From NCBI GenBank assembly GCA_963803875.1, contig CAWDOA010000009.1, positions 248,001-312,000 of the forward strand: a DNA stretch of 64,000 nucleotides, written 5' to 3'. Origin of the DNA: JABDIY01 sp963803875. Lineage in GTDB: Bacteria > Actinomycetota > Acidimicrobiia > Acidimicrobiales > SZUA-35. Both the position numbers and the translations under genes were made by a program. Position 1 is the stretch's first letter, and every line of letters starts with the position of its first letter. Positions 8,841 to 17,406 of the stretch are shown here, in pieces. Below the pieces are notes generated by a model that saw nothing but the letters and a program-made list of their open reading frames with translations, was not told where the DNA came from and did not search any database.

Positions 8841-9394
8841 CCGCCGACTGTCGTTTCGTCCAGGCGGGCCAGCAGCTCATCTCTGATCGAGACGCCTTTC
8901 TTTCTGGCATTGTCACCGGTCACTCTCCAGCCATGCCGGGCGCTGTAGAGCAGCGGCGGTTCTCCCAGCCGGCCTTCCCGAACCGCGACGACATTGGCAA
9001 GAAAGAGATCATGGTCGAAACGTTCGATTCGATCGAAGGTTTCACATGTCAGGTAAGCGATCGAATCGGGCACCACCGGCAGCCCCGAGTCAGGGTCGAG
9101 CTCGAGCAGTTCGGGCGCAACGTACTTGAACTTTCGCCCCGGGTAGCTGAAGTACTGCCCCGCCATGACTTGATCGGCGGCGAGAAGGGAAACGCTGAAC
9201 CGGCCCGACTCCACCATCAGCGGATAGGTGTCGTGTTTGGGGCTCACCGATGCCATCACGATCGGCTCGTCGAAGGAAACCTGGCTCACCCAGTGACTCG
9301 TGTATGCCCGCACAGTGCCCTCATGGGCAGCTCCGACGACCTGTACCCCTTTGATCATTTGCCCCAACGAGCGTTTGATAATCCGGTCGATCAT
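8807..9394 (-). CDS. Flavin reductase domain protein
   Basis: 195 residues from the ATG at 9394, preceded by a good AAAGGAA ribosome site. It matches the Flavin_Reduct (split-barrel FMN-binding) family: GVQVVGAAHEG, TSHWVSQVSFDEPIVMASVS, and a central GRFSVSLLA. Such proteins supply reduced flavin to two-component monooxygenases or act as NAD(P)H:FMN oxidoreductases. It overlaps the Nudix gene by ATGA, which suggests co-transcription. No partner monooxygenase is adjacent. Confidence 0.86.
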   Translation of the reverse strand: MIDRIIKRSLGQMIKGVQVVGAAHEGTVRAYTSHWVSQVSFDEPIVMASVSPKHDTYPLMVESGRFSVSLLAADQVMAGQYFSYPGRKFKYVAPELLELDPDSGLPVVPDSIAYLTCETFDRIERFDHDLFLANVVAVREGRLGEPPLLYSARHGWRVTGDNARKKGVSIRDELLARLDETTVGGQNPHEPNVSG

Positions 9395-9930
9395 CGTTCG
9401 TTCCTTTCGACCTGATCGACGATCAGGAATATGTCTGGCCACGCAGCGGCGAACCCGGTATGAAGGTCGAGCGAGGCCACCCTGGACGGTTCGAACCATT
9501 CCACCTCGTCGGTTTCGAAATTGATGGAGTTGCCGAACTGTTCGGTGACCTGGACGACCGAAGTGACGTACTTCCAATCGAATGCTGGTGCAAAGACGTA
9601 GTCACCGTGGAAGACGACGGGTTGGGGAATCTCGCCGACCTCTTCACTCGCCTCCCGCAGACCGGCTTGGAGCGGGCTCTCCCCCGGTTCGATGGCACCC
9701 CCGGCACAGGACCACGTTCCGCCCTCGTGGGCAAATGCAGATCGTTTCTGGAGCTGAACGGTGATCACTCCGCGATCGTTGCGATGGACGAAGACCACTC
9801 CTGCTGCTCCGTACAGGCCCCACCTCACCTTCCCGTCGGAGCACTTGAGAAACCCACCTCCGCCGCCATGGAAGACGTCGCCGCCAGCCAACTCAGTCCA
9901 CCGCCTTCTGGACAGTCCAGTATTCGTCAC
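9391..9930 (-). CDS. Nudix hydrolase
   Basis: 179 residues. The Nudix box is complete: GGAIEPGESPLQAGLREASE followed by EVGEI, giving GX5EX7REUXEEXGU, which coordinates the Mg2+ used to cleave nucleoside diphosphates linked to another moiety. A Gly-rich stretch (HGGGGGFL) precedes the fold. The 5' end overlaps the acyl-CoA synthetase gene by 38 bases, so either the overlap is real or translation starts slightly downstream. It is coupled to the flavin reductase by ATGA. The substrate is not predictable. Confidence 0.88.
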   Translation of the reverse strand: MTNTGLSRRRWTELAGGDVFHGGGGGFLKCSDGKVRWGLYGAAGVVFVHRNDRGVITVQLQKRSAFAHEGGTWSCAGGAIEPGESPLQAGLREASEEVGEIPQPVVFHGDYVFAPAFDWKYVTSVVQVTEQFGNSINFETDEVEWFEPSRVASLDLHTGFAAAWPDIFLIVDQVERNER

Positions 9931-11434
9931 GGAGCAGACGCTTGTAGAGCTTGCCCGTCGGATGCCGGGGTAGCTCGCTCCTGAAATCGACGCTACGGGG
10001 GCACTTCACGTCGGCGAGTTGTTGTCGGCAGAAGCCGATCAGTTCCTGTTCCAACGCGTCGTCCGCCACTATTCCATCTGCCGGCTGGACAACGGCCTTT
10101 ACTTCCTCACCGAAGTCTTCATTGGGGACCCCGATGACGGCGACGTCGGCGACCGAGGGGTGCATCGTGAGTACGTTCTCGGCTTCCTGAGGATAGACAT
10201 TCACCCCTCCGGAGATGATCATGTGGGCCTTTCGATCGGTCAGATACAGGAAACCGTCCTCATCGAGCTTGCCGATGTCACCCAGTGTCGACCAGCCGTT
10301 GGGATGGCGAGATCCGGCGGTCTTGTCCGGATCGCCGTGATATTCGAAATCACTGCCCCCGCTCAAGAAGACCGTTCCCTCCTGCCCCACCGTCAGCTCG
10401 TTGCCGAGATCGTCGCAGATGTGGATCTCGCAGTTGATCGGTGTGCCGACCGACCCTCGGTGGGCCAACCACATCTCGGAGTTGCAGTACACCAAGCCGT
10501 TTCCTTCGGTTCCGGCGTAGTACTCATGCAGAACGGGACCGAGCCACTCGATCATCTGCTCCTTCACCGGAATCGGGCACGGGGCTGCGGCGTGAATCAC
10601 GGTCTGGAGCGAACTCATGTCTGCCGCGGCGCGGGCGGAACCATCGAGCTTCAGGAGCCGTACGAACATGGTCGGGACCATTTGGACATGGGTCACCGCA
10701 TACTGGGGAACCAGTTCCAGGAAGTTCTCCGGATCGAACCGGTCCATCACGACAACGGTGGAACCGATCACATGGCTGCCCATACAAAACCGCAACGGGG
10801 CAGCGTGGTAGAGGGGCGCGGGAGACAGATACACCGATTGTTCAACCTGCCCGAACAACAGCACCTGTATGGTCGCCACCGCGTGGTCAGCCTCTTCGAG
10901 AGGTTGGGGTGGTAGCGACTGAAGCACTCCTTTGGGCCGCCCGGTCGTTCCTGAGCTGTACAGCATGTCGTTTCCTGCGATCCGGTTCGCTAGAGGATCC
11001 GCCGATGCAGCTGCCACGGCATCCTCCAACGGGGCGTATCCATCGATCGTTCCATCCAACATGAACCGATGAACGACACCGGGATTCAGCGTTCGTAGTT
11101 CCTCGGCCTGGGCCTGTTTGAACATCGACGTGATGAAGACCTTGGCTCCACAGTTGTCGATGACGTACTCCATCTCGTCAGTCGTCAGCCGTGAACTCAT
11201 GGCTGTGAAGATCGCACCTGCGTAGCGGCAGCCCCATGCGATAGGGAGAAACTGGTGATGGTTTTCCATGCAGAACGCCACATGGTCGCCAACCTCGACA
11301 CCTGCTCCGCGCAACACATGCGAGATCCGGTTCGCCTGGGCGTCGAGTTCGGCGTAACTGATCACCGAGCCGTCAGACGCCATGATTATGGCGGCATGAT
11401 CAGGCTTGGTGGCGGCGAAAGCTCCCGGGTACAT
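9893..11434 (-). CDS. Acyl-CoA synthetase (AMP-dependent ligase)
   Basis: 513 residues. It has the ANL-superfamily motifs: SSGTTGRPKG (P-loop), YAGTEGNG (A5), STLGDIGKLDEDGFLYLTDR (A7/A8, catalytic Asp and hinge) and PRHPTGKLYKR (A10 Lys). It activates a carboxylic acid to its CoA thioester via an acyl-adenylate. The sequence resembles FadD/CaiC-type acyl-CoA synthetases. It heads a minus-strand run with the Nudix and flavin reductase genes. The chain length or nature of the acid is not predictable. Confidence 0.92.
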   Translation of the reverse strand: MYPGAFAATKPDHAAIIMASDGSVISYAELDAQANRISHVLRGAGVEVGDHVAFCMENHHQFLPIAWGCRYAGAIFTAMSSRLTTDEMEYVIDNCGAKVFITSMFKQAQAEELRTLNPGVVHRFMLDGTIDGYAPLEDAVAAASADPLANRIAGNDMLYSSGTTGRPKGVLQSLPPQPLEEADHAVATIQVLLFGQVEQSVYLSPAPLYHAAPLRFCMGSHVIGSTVVVMDRFDPENFLELVPQYAVTHVQMVPTMFVRLLKLDGSARAAADMSSLQTVIHAAAPCPIPVKEQMIEWLGPVLHEYYAGTEGNGLVYCNSEMWLAHRGSVGTPINCEIHICDDLGNELTVGQEGTVFLSGGSDFEYHGDPDKTAGSRHPNGWSTLGDIGKLDEDGFLYLTDRKAHMIISGGVNVYPQEAENVLTMHPSVADVAVIGVPNEDFGEEVKAVVQPADGIVADDALEQELIGFCRQQLADVKCPRSVDFRSELPRHPTGKLYKRLLRDEYWTVQKAVD

Positions 11435-11519
11435 ACAGCAGAAACGTAGTCACGGAGCGGCTTCCCGTCATATCCGGGATCTGCACCTCGGCGACAACCA
11501 GCCTCCTAGCTGAGTACAC

Positions 11520-11750
11520 CTAGCAGGCGACGAGTACGGGAACCTCTGGAACGACTCGGTCACAGCTACGCACGACACTGGCAACATCGGCTATCCGATA
11601 GCTGGCTACCCGCAGGCTCCACGCATCGATCGTGGTGCACTCACTTCCGAAGAGGAAAAACGTAAGCATGGTTCCTTCCTGGGCATACCCATCGCAGTCG
11701 ATCGTGGTGGTCGTCTCGCTGGAGCGGAACTGAACGGTGAAGGATGCCAT
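11520..11750 (-). CDS. Small hypothetical protein with four cysteines
   Basis: 76 residues with no recognised domain. The sequence has alternating hydrophobic beta-like segments (SFTVQFRSSETTTT, MLTFFLFGS, WSLRVASYRIADVASVV) and four Cys residues spaced through the chain. It is leftmost of a divergent pair with the lipoprotein gene; between them lies an array of GTGG/CCAC dyads. The compact beta-rich composition and own upstream region favour a real gene, but nothing identifies its role. Confidence 0.55.
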   Translation of the reverse strand: MASFTVQFRSSETTTTIDCDGYAQEGTMLTFFLFGSECTTIDAWSLRVASYRIADVASVVRSCDRVVPEVPVLVAC

Positions 11751-11768
11751 GCCATGAACCTAGGTCGA

Positions 11769-11845
11769 CCACCCTGTGGATTTGAAGTACCACGACTGGT
11801 GGTAATCCGGTGGAAATCGTCACCACGCCGGTGGAAACGTCCACC
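11769..11845. promoter_or_regulatory. Four helically phased GTGG/CCAC dyads in a divergent intergenic region
   Basis: Four short inverted repeats lie in a row: CCAC-N3-GTGG (11769-11779), TACCAC-N5-GTGGTA (11788-11804), GGTG-N8-CACC (11809-11824) and GGTGGA-N4-TCCACC (11830-11845). Their centres are about 22, 20.5 and 21 bases apart, close to two DNA turns each. The array sits between a minus-strand small gene (starting at 11750) and a plus-strand lipoprotein (starting at 11893). This is the pattern expected of cooperative operator sites on one face of the helix. Confidence 0.55.
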
Positions 11846-11892
11846 ACACGAGCAAGCTCAAGGGCGTCCCATTCCATGTCGATGACCAGATC

Positions 11893-12615
11893 ATGGGCAA
11901 GAAATTCATCGGCGTGCCGATCGCATTGTTGGGCTTGTTGTTAGGACTCACCGCGTGTGCGGTCGAAGAGGAAACCGCCCCAACGTTTCGTGTCACATCA
12001 CCGACGCTGGTCACGACCCCAACCACAATCCCTTCGACGCTCGAATACCTGGGCCTGCCGGAATTGACCGGTCCGGAGAACGAGATGTGCAACTTCATCC
12101 ATTCCGTGAGCAGGGATCTGATCGCCAGCGACGAGCGCAGCCGGAATGCCACTACGGCGGCAGAGGCTGCTGCCACGAGCCGAACCCTCAGTGAACCCCT
12201 GCGGGTACGAATGCTGCGGGATGTCGACGTGGCGAACGCTCAGCGGTTCGCCAACGTGCTCAGCCGTTTCGAACCTGCGACCGGCTTGATCGGAGCGATC
12301 GAACCTGGCCCACTGACCAGTCAGGACCAACTTGATGAAGACGCAAGCGATGCAGCACTGCTCACCGAGATTGCCGTCGATCTGCAGACAACTATTGACA
12401 TCGCTCGACCACTGAACGCTGCCGAGCAAGCTGCGTACCTCGAGCGAACAGGCACGGAGTGGCGCGACCTGTTCACCGAGTCAGAACTGCAAGATGTGCG
12501 TGGCACGCTGAACGACAGCTCTACCGGCATGGGTCGCGAGGCCGAAGCACGCCAAGCCATGGAACGGCTCGACGACTGGTCGTGGCGCCACTGCGATGCC
12601 GGTCTGACCCGATAG
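11893..12615 (+). CDS. Hypothetical lipoprotein
   Basis: 240 residues. A classic lipoprotein signal (hydrophobic core GVPIALLGLLLG, lipobox LTAC with Cys at about 22) is followed by a Thr-rich linker and a mainly helical, acidic domain without a recognised family. It contains a single mid-domain Cys (about 66) and one near the C-terminus in a WRHCDAG context. It faces a small gene across an array of phased dyads that probably controls one or both. No function can be assigned. Confidence 0.75.
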   Translation: MGKKFIGVPIALLGLLLGLTACAVEEETAPTFRVTSPTLVTTPTTIPSTLEYLGLPELTGPENEMCNFIHSVSRDLIASDERSRNATTAAEAAATSRTLSEPLRVRMLRDVDVANAQRFANVLSRFEPATGLIGAIEPGPLTSQDQLDEDASDAALLTEIAVDLQTTIDIARPLNAAEQAAYLERTGTEWRDLFTESELQDVRGTLNDSSTGMGREAEARQAMERLDDWSWRHCDAGLTR

Positions 12616-12655
12616 GGCACCTCTTTGGGCCACGGCGCCCGAGTCGCACCCACGA

Positions 12656-13318
12656 CTATGTGGTGAACCGTGTTCCTTCGGGATCGGCTGCCCACTGAGC
12701 AGGGTTGCCCCAGTGATCCTCGTACACCAGTTCAGCGAGGGGACGACGGCGAACCGGTCCATGTCGTCCCTGGGGTACTCCGAGTGGAATCGTTGCTGCG
12801 ATCGCTACGTGGTCAGGGATCCCGCACAGTTCCTTGAGCTCGGCCTCGACCGCCGAGTGCCAGCCGGTGAGCACTCCTCCGTATCCGAGGCCACGTGCTG
12901 CCAGCAGCAGGTTCTGGCAAGCCGGATAGACCGAAGCGCCATCGATCAGTTCGCCGTAGCGGGGAGTGGTGCAAGCGAGCACGACCGCAGGAACCTCACC
13001 AAAATGGTCGATGAGATGTTGCATCGCAGAACTCACCCGTCCCCTGGGCGACTGTGGATCGCTGCGGTTGTAGCCGTCGGCGACCTGCTTTGCCGACCAT
13101 GCCTGTGCGAACGCTGTTGCGAGCAGCTCCTTGGCCACGCCGGCGTTCGGGCTATCCCTGAGAACCAAGAATCGGAACGGTTGCCGGTTACTCCCCGATG
13201 GTGCCCTGCTCGCAGCGAAAAGGATCGTGTTCAGATCCTCAACCGGGATTGGGTCCGAGGTGAATCTCCTGATTGCCCGGGTTGAGGCCAACCCGTCGAG
13301 AAGCCCGATCTGGCTCAC
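12656..13318 (-). CDS. Nitroreductase-family FMN oxidoreductase
   Basis: About 220 residues from the GTG at 13318, whose GTGA overlaps the stop of the upstream SDR gene; the longer open frame is antisense-like sequence. Family marks are STRAIRRFTSDPIPVEDL, the FMN-contacting RAPSGSNRQPFRFLV, and GLGYGGVLTGWH near residue 150. These enzymes use NAD(P)H to reduce nitro groups, quinones, enones or flavins. Coupling to an SDR and proximity to an enoyl-CoA hydratase suggest a role in catabolism; the substrate is unknown. Confidence 0.87.
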   Translation of the reverse strand: MSQIGLLDGLASTRAIRRFTSDPIPVEDLNTILFAASRAPSGSNRQPFRFLVLRDSPNAGVAKELLATAFAQAWSAKQVADGYNRSDPQSPRGRVSSAMQHLIDHFGEVPAVVLACTTPRYGELIDGASVYPACQNLLLAARGLGYGGVLTGWHSAVEAELKELCGIPDHVAIAATIPLGVPQGRHGPVRRRPLAELVYEDHWGNPAQWAADPEGTRFTT

Positions 13319-14109
13319 GTGTTCTGGGCGGTGAGCCCACCGTCGACCACCAGCACGGTTCCATTGACGTAGGAGGCGCTGGGAAGACTGAGGGACAGGA
13401 CAGCGTGGGCCACTTCTTCGGGCGACCCGTACCGGCCGACCGGGACTCTGCGTTTTGCGAACGCTTCTTTGTCGACCTCGCTGATCGCAGCAGTCATTCC
13501 CGTTCGGATCGGACCTGGAGCAACGCAATTGACCGTGACCCCCCGGCGGCCGAGTTCAACTGCAAGACCTCGGGTGAGGCCGACGACACCGTGCTTTGAT
13601 GCGGTGTACGGGGTCATGAACGGGGTGGCTCCCAGACCCTCCGTGGAGGCGATGTTCACAATACGTCCATCACCGTTGCGGAGCAGGTCTTCGAGGCACG
13701 AACGGATCAGAAAGGTATAGGCCTCGAGGTTGGTGCCGATGGTCGACTGCCAGGCTGCCTCGTAGTCATCGGAATCGATGGGTGCTGGGATCGACACGCC
13801 GGCGTTGTTGATGAGGATGTCGATTGGACCGAGTTCGCTGCGAATGCCCTCGACCGCTCGCGAGATCGCCTCACGGTCGGTCACGTCGGCCACCCGACCA
13901 GCGCAGATCAGTCCTGCGCCAGATATCTCGTCGGCCACCAGTTCGATGCCTCCAGCGGTCCGGTCGATGAGCCCGACTTTCGCCCCTTCATCAGCAAACA
14001 GGTGAGCAACAGCCCGACCCATTCCCGAGGCTGCTCCGGTGACGAGGACCACCCGATCCCTGACCGATCGGGTGAGCCGGCTGAGTTGAGTTGTGGGCGT
14101 TGCAGGCAT
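13315..14109 (-). CDS. Short-chain dehydrogenase/reductase
   Basis: 264 residues of a classical SDR. It shows TGAASGMGRA (NAD(P)-binding TGxxxGxG), an Asp in LIDR that favours NAD+, NNAGVS, and catalytic Ser...YTASK. The C-terminal YVNGTVLVVDGGLT is typical of the FabG-like group. Substrates of this class are 3-hydroxyacyl-CoA or other secondary alcohols. Its GTGA overlap with the nitroreductase means the pair is co-translated. It is divergent from the enoyl-CoA hydratase gene across 58 bases containing an AGGT-TATG-ACCT dyad. Confidence 0.93.
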   Translation of the reverse strand: MPATPTTQLSRLTRSVRDRVVLVTGAASGMGRAVAHLFADEGAKVGLIDRTAGGIELVADEISGAGLICAGRVADVTDREAISRAVEGIRSELGPIDILINNAGVSIPAPIDSDDYEAAWQSTIGTNLEAYTFLIRSCLEDLLRNGDGRIVNIASTEGLGATPFMTPYTASKHGVVGLTRGLAVELGRRGVTVNCVAPGPIRTGMTAAISEVDKEAFAKRRVPVGRYGSPEEVAHAVLSLSLPSASYVNGTVLVVDGGLTAQNT

Positions 14110-14115
14110 GTACGG

Positions 14116-14130
14116 AGGTTATGACCTAAC
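14116..14130. promoter_or_regulatory. Dyad between divergent SDR and enoyl-CoA hydratase genes
   Basis: AGGT-TATG-ACCT (14116-14127) is a perfect dyad, overlapped by GTTA-N5-TAAC (14118-14130). It lies 7 bases upstream of the SDR start in the only space available for two divergent promoters. Location and symmetry suggest a repressor site, for example for a TetR-type regulator, but none is encoded nearby. Confidence 0.35.
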
Positions 14131-14167
14131 TCGTCTGATGCAGTCGCTGACCAGTAGCGTTGAACGA

Positions 14168-14999
14168 ATGGAACCCGAAGTCCTACGTGTTCGCGACCGC
14201 ATCAACATCCACCGCATCGGAGGGGTCGCCGATGTCAGACTCGATCGGGCTGACAAGTTGAACGCGCTTGACCCAGACATGTTCTCTGCTCTGGTCGAGA
14301 CGTCGGACATGCTGGCCAAGGACACCACGCTTCGGGCGGTAGTTTTGAGTGGGGAAGGTTCGTCGTTCTGTGCTGGGCTCGACTTCGCCAGCTTCATGGC
14401 GATGGGAGACGCGTCCCAAACGCTCGACCTCACGGCGATCGCTGAGGATCGAATCACGCATTTCGCACAACAGGCAGTGTTCGGGTGGACTGAACTCCCT
14501 GTGCCGGTGATCGCCGCCGTGGAGGGCCATGCCCTCGGCGGCGGGATTCAGCTGGCTTTGGGAGCTGACATTCGAATCGTCCACCCAGAGGCTCGGATGA
14601 GCGTTCTCGAGATCCGGTGGGGAATCATTCCTGACATGACCGGCACACAGATGTTGGTGGATCTGGTCGGGGTCGACGTCGCCAAGGAACTCACCTTCAC
14701 GGGACGGTCAGTATCGGGAACCGAGGCCAAGGAGCTTGGTCTGGCAACTCAGGTATCGGAGACCCCCCGGTCCGATGCACTGGAGCTCGCCCACTGTGAT
14801 CGCCTCGAAGTCCCCTCACGCCATTCGAGCAGCGAAACGTCTTCTTTCCGAGGCAGCTCGATTCGATCGGGCCACGAGCTTCGAGCGCGAACGTGCCGAG
14901 ATCTCCAAACTGATCAGCTCACCCAATCAGATCGAAGCGGTTGCTGCATTCTTCGAAAAGCGCGACCCAGACTTCGCCGACCCAGATGTCAATGACTGA
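14168..14999 (+). CDS. Enoyl-CoA hydratase/isomerase family protein, with one frameshift
   Basis: Crotonase family, about 276 residues once repaired. The ATG at 14168 begins MEPEVLRVRDRINIHRIGG. The oxyanion-hole segments are SSFCAGLDFASF and AVEGHALGGGIQLALGADIR, and the region near IRWGIIPDMTG carries Glu/Asp candidates. The frame breaks in GAGCTCGCCCACTG near 14805; the following frame continues the expected C-terminus (ASKSPHAIRAAKRLLSEA to the stop at 14999). Removing one C restores ELATVIASKSPHA. The total length is then normal. I regard it as one gene with a probable sequence error. It is divergent from the SDR/nitroreductase pair. Confidence 0.87.
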
Positions 15000-15005
15000 A
15001 GATCC

Positions 15006-15257
15006 ATGACCAACCACCACGAGGGTGCGCCGGTTACCACCTTTCGTTCGAACGGGTTGCGGGTTCCCCATCCAGAACGTTTGTCGCCGAACCATCCGAT
15101 GTACGAGGAGATAATTCGTCGCCACACCGCCGCATGCGAATCTGCCGAGATGGGGTACATGGATCCGGTCTCAGGCCTGTTCGCAATGACGGCGGAGTAT
15201 CTGGGGTCCCGACCGTGTTGTGATCGGGGCTGCCGCCATTGCCCCTATGTGAAATGA
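15006..15257 (+). CDS. DUF5522 protein
   Basis: 83 residues. The family pattern is clear: a Tyr-x-Asp-Pro segment (GYMDPVSGLFAMTAEYL), then a C-terminal CCDRGCRHCPY cysteine cluster, which could bind a metal. It is a small protein found in many bacterial phyla with no known function. It starts 6 bases after the enoyl-CoA hydratase stop and overlaps the phosphodiesterase by ATGA. Confidence 0.85.
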   Translation: MTNHHEGAPVTTFRSNGLRVPHPERLSPNHPMYEEIIRRHTAACESAEMGYMDPVSGLFAMTAEYLGSRPCCDRGCRHCPYVK

Positions 15258-16006
15258 GCGGCCCGCGTCCCGATGCGTTCCCGTTTCTCGACTTCGAGGG
15301 AATCATCGCGTTCGCCCATCGCGGAGGAACCAGCACTGCACCCGAGAACACCATGGCGTCGTTCGAGAATGCAGTGGGGCTGGGGTATCGGTACCTCGAG
15401 ACCGACGTTCACAGCACCGCCGACGGAGTTCTCGTGGCGTTTCACGATCCAAGTTTGGAGCGTGTTGCAGACGACACGAGAAGGATCTGTGAGATCGAGT
15501 GGGCCGAGCTCGCCGAGATCGAATTCGGTGGCCATTCGGTTCCCCGGATGGACGAACTCCTCGGGAGATTCTCGGGCGCTCGATTCAACATCGACCCCAA
15601 GGACGACAACGCCGTCGATCCACTCGTGCAGTTGATCCAGGAAAACGACGCCATCGATCGCGTCTGTATCGGTTCGTTCAGCGACGCCAGAATCGAGCGG
15701 ACCAAAACCCTGTTGGGGCCCCGTCTCTGCACATCTCCGGGGCCCCGGTTCACGATCAGCGCCATCCTGCCCTGGACTGCGAAAGGGCAACATCCGTGCG
15801 TGAGCATCCCCAACACAATGGGGCACTATCGTCTTGGCAAACGCCTGGTTCGCCGGTTTCAGAAACAGGGATATCGCGTTCACGTCTGGACGGTGAACGA
15901 CGAGTCCGAGATGCACCGACTCATCGATCTCGGAGTCAACGGCATCATGACCGACGAGTGCGAGCTACTGAAGCAGGTTCTGCTCTCTCGTGGACTCTGG
16001 GTCTAG
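15254..16006 (+). CDS. Glycerophosphodiester phosphodiesterase (GDPD)
   Basis: 250 residues from the ATG at 15254, which overlaps the DUF5522 stop. The GDPD TIM barrel is recognisable from AHRGGTSTAPENTMASF (catalytic His and Glu), YLETDVHSTADGV (metal-binding Glu and Asp), FHDPSLER (second catalytic His), FNIDPKD, and the C-terminal VHVWTVNDESEMHRLIDLGV with IMTD. It lacks a signal peptide, so it is probably cytoplasmic. The enzyme releases glycerol-3-phosphate from lipid-derived diesters. A second GDPD occurs at 48958-49827. Confidence 0.92.
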   Translation: MSGPRPDAFPFLDFEGIIAFAHRGGTSTAPENTMASFENAVGLGYRYLETDVHSTADGVLVAFHDPSLERVADDTRRICEIEWAELAEIEFGGHSVPRMDELLGRFSGARFNIDPKDDNAVDPLVQLIQENDAIDRVCIGSFSDARIERTKTLLGPRLCTSPGPRFTISAILPWTAKGQHPCVSIPNTMGHYRLGKRLVRRFQKQGYRVHVWTVNDESEMHRLIDLGVNGIMTDECELLKQVLLSRGLWV

Positions 16007-16034
16007 CAGGCCGGTCGCCCGTTCTATGAGTTCG

Positions 16035-16592
16035 CTAGGTAGCGTGTGCCATGGTCATGGCGTGGCGCACCAGAGCCACGAGCGTGTCACGCACTGCGGC
16101 CCTGTGACGGGCATCGGTGACCACGACCGGGATATGGCGGGGAAGGTCCAGGGCCTCTCGCACGTCCTCAGGATGGTGCCGGAGCATGCCATCAAACGCG
16201 TTGATGGCGACAACAAATGGCACGCCGGCGTTTTCCATGTAGTCGATTGCCGGGAAGCACTGATCGATGCGTCCGGTGTCCACGAGCACACAGGCCCCAA
16301 TTGCACCACGAACCAGTTCGTCCCACATGAAATGGAACCGATCCTGACCCGGGGTTCCGAACAGGTACAGAACGAGCTCCTGACTCAGACCTACCCGACC
16401 GAAGTCCATCGCGACCGTCGTCGACTTCTTGCCTGTCGCGTCACCCCAATCGTCGACGCCCTCTGACGCCTTCGTCATCGCAGCTTCTGTGGTCAGAGGA
16501 TCGATGTCGGAAATCGCAGTGACAAAGGTGGTCTTGCCAACTGCGAAGCCGCCGGCAACCACGATCTTTACTGGGATTGGATTAGCACTCAT
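16035..16592 (-). CDS. Conservon GTPase (CvnD-type, MglA-like)
   Basis: 185 residues of a Ras-like small GTPase. The P-loop GGFAVGKTT is at 14-22, a switch II-type FGTPGQDRFHFMWDEL follows, and VAINAFDG stands in the NKxD position. It is the last gene of a cvnA-B-C-D order on the minus strand. In Streptomyces such conservons are described as membrane-associated complexes likened to eukaryotic G-protein-coupled systems, regulating development or antibiotic production. Here the signal and output are unknown. Confidence 0.92.
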   Translation of the reverse strand: MSANPIPVKIVVAGGFAVGKTTFVTAISDIDPLTTEAAMTKASEGVDDWGDATGKKSTTVAMDFGRVGLSQELVLYLFGTPGQDRFHFMWDELVRGAIGACVLVDTGRIDQCFPAIDYMENAGVPFVVAINAFDGMLRHHPEDVREALDLPRHIPVVVTDARHRAAVRDTLVALVRHAMTMAHAT

Positions 16593-16603
16593 GTCATCAA
16601 ACC

Positions 16604-16969
16604 TCAGAGTGATTGCAGACCGTCCAGAACCCGTTCCAGAAGCTGGAGGTCGGGCCTGTCGGTGGCGTCGGCGGAAGCTGTGTGGGTGGCCAGATGGCCG
16701 GTGTGAACGAGATCTCCAACGAGCACCTTCGCTACCTGAAGATGCAGGTGCAGATGAGCGGAAACCTCGGCGATCGAGAGGGGTTCGTGACAGATCTCAA
16801 CAATGTGCCTGGGCTCGAGACTCAGCGACCCTACTGCTTTCTGACCCTCAGGAGTGACCCTGATGATGGTCTCGAGTGGTAGTTCTACTTCGCTGCGCGT
16901 CCGACCCCCGGTCACCATGTAGGGCCGCACACGCAGCCCCTGTAGTGCATCGGGTTCGGGTGTTGTCAT
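16604..16969 (-). CDS. Conservon DUF742 protein (CvnC-type)
   Basis: 121 residues of the DUF742 family. The hallmark RVRPYMVTGGRTRSE opens the domain, and a winged-helix-like body follows (LEPRHIVEICHEPLSIAEVSA; LHLQVAKVLVGDLV). It lies between the roadblock gene (ATGA overlap) and the GTPase (11-base gap), the standard conservon order. The DUF742 role is undefined; a link between sensor and GTPase is inferred from gene order. Confidence 0.92.
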   Translation of the reverse strand: MTTPEPDALQGLRVRPYMVTGGRTRSEVELPLETIIRVTPEGQKAVGSLSLEPRHIVEICHEPLSIAEVSAHLHLHLQVAKVLVGDLVHTGHLATHTASADATDRPDLQLLERVLDGLQSL

Positions 16970-17388
16970 CGTGGCAGTGCCGCCTGTAGCTCGGCTCGAA
17001 GTGCTGGGGTGAGGACGGCCCCGGTCTTGTCGACCAGCACCGCCATCTCGTACGCGACCATTCCGACGTCGCAGCTTGCCGTGGCCTTCACGGCCAGGAG
17101 TGATCCGTCGCTGATGCCCGTCACGAATAGAAACGCATGTTCCATTTCCACGATTACTTCGGTCACTGCGCCACCACCGAAACGGCCTGCAGCGCCGTAT
17201 GCCAATCCGATCAACCCGGACGACACCGCAGAGAATCGGTCGACCCCGTCTCGATCGAGTCCCATCGATGCGGCGATCGGGAGGCCATCGCTGGACACCA
17301 CAACTGCTTCTGTGACTCCGGGAACTCGTTCAACGAAGTTGTTCACCAGCCAGTTGACATTGTTTGCTTGATTGCTCAATCCGCTCAT
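16966..17388 (-). CDS. Conservon roadblock/LC7 protein (CvnB-type)
   Basis: 140 residues of a roadblock/LC7 (MglB-like) fold: NNFVERVPGVTEAVVVSSDGLPIAAS, then FGGGAVTEVIVEMEHAFL and the GDGS-like turn GISDGSLLAVKA. Such proteins dimerise and act as GAPs or scaffolds for MglA-type GTPases, here the product at 16035-16592. An AGGAG ribosome site sits 5 bases before the ATG. The gene follows the kinase gene by 18 bases. Confidence 0.92.
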   Translation of the reverse strand: MSGLSNQANNVNWLVNNFVERVPGVTEAVVVSSDGLPIAASMGLDRDGVDRFSAVSSGLIGLAYGAAGRFGGGAVTEVIVEMEHAFLFVTGISDGSLLAVKATASCDVGMVAYEMAVLVDKTGAVLTPALRAELQAALPR

Positions 17389-17406
17389 GTGGATTCTCCT
17401 GGTTGG

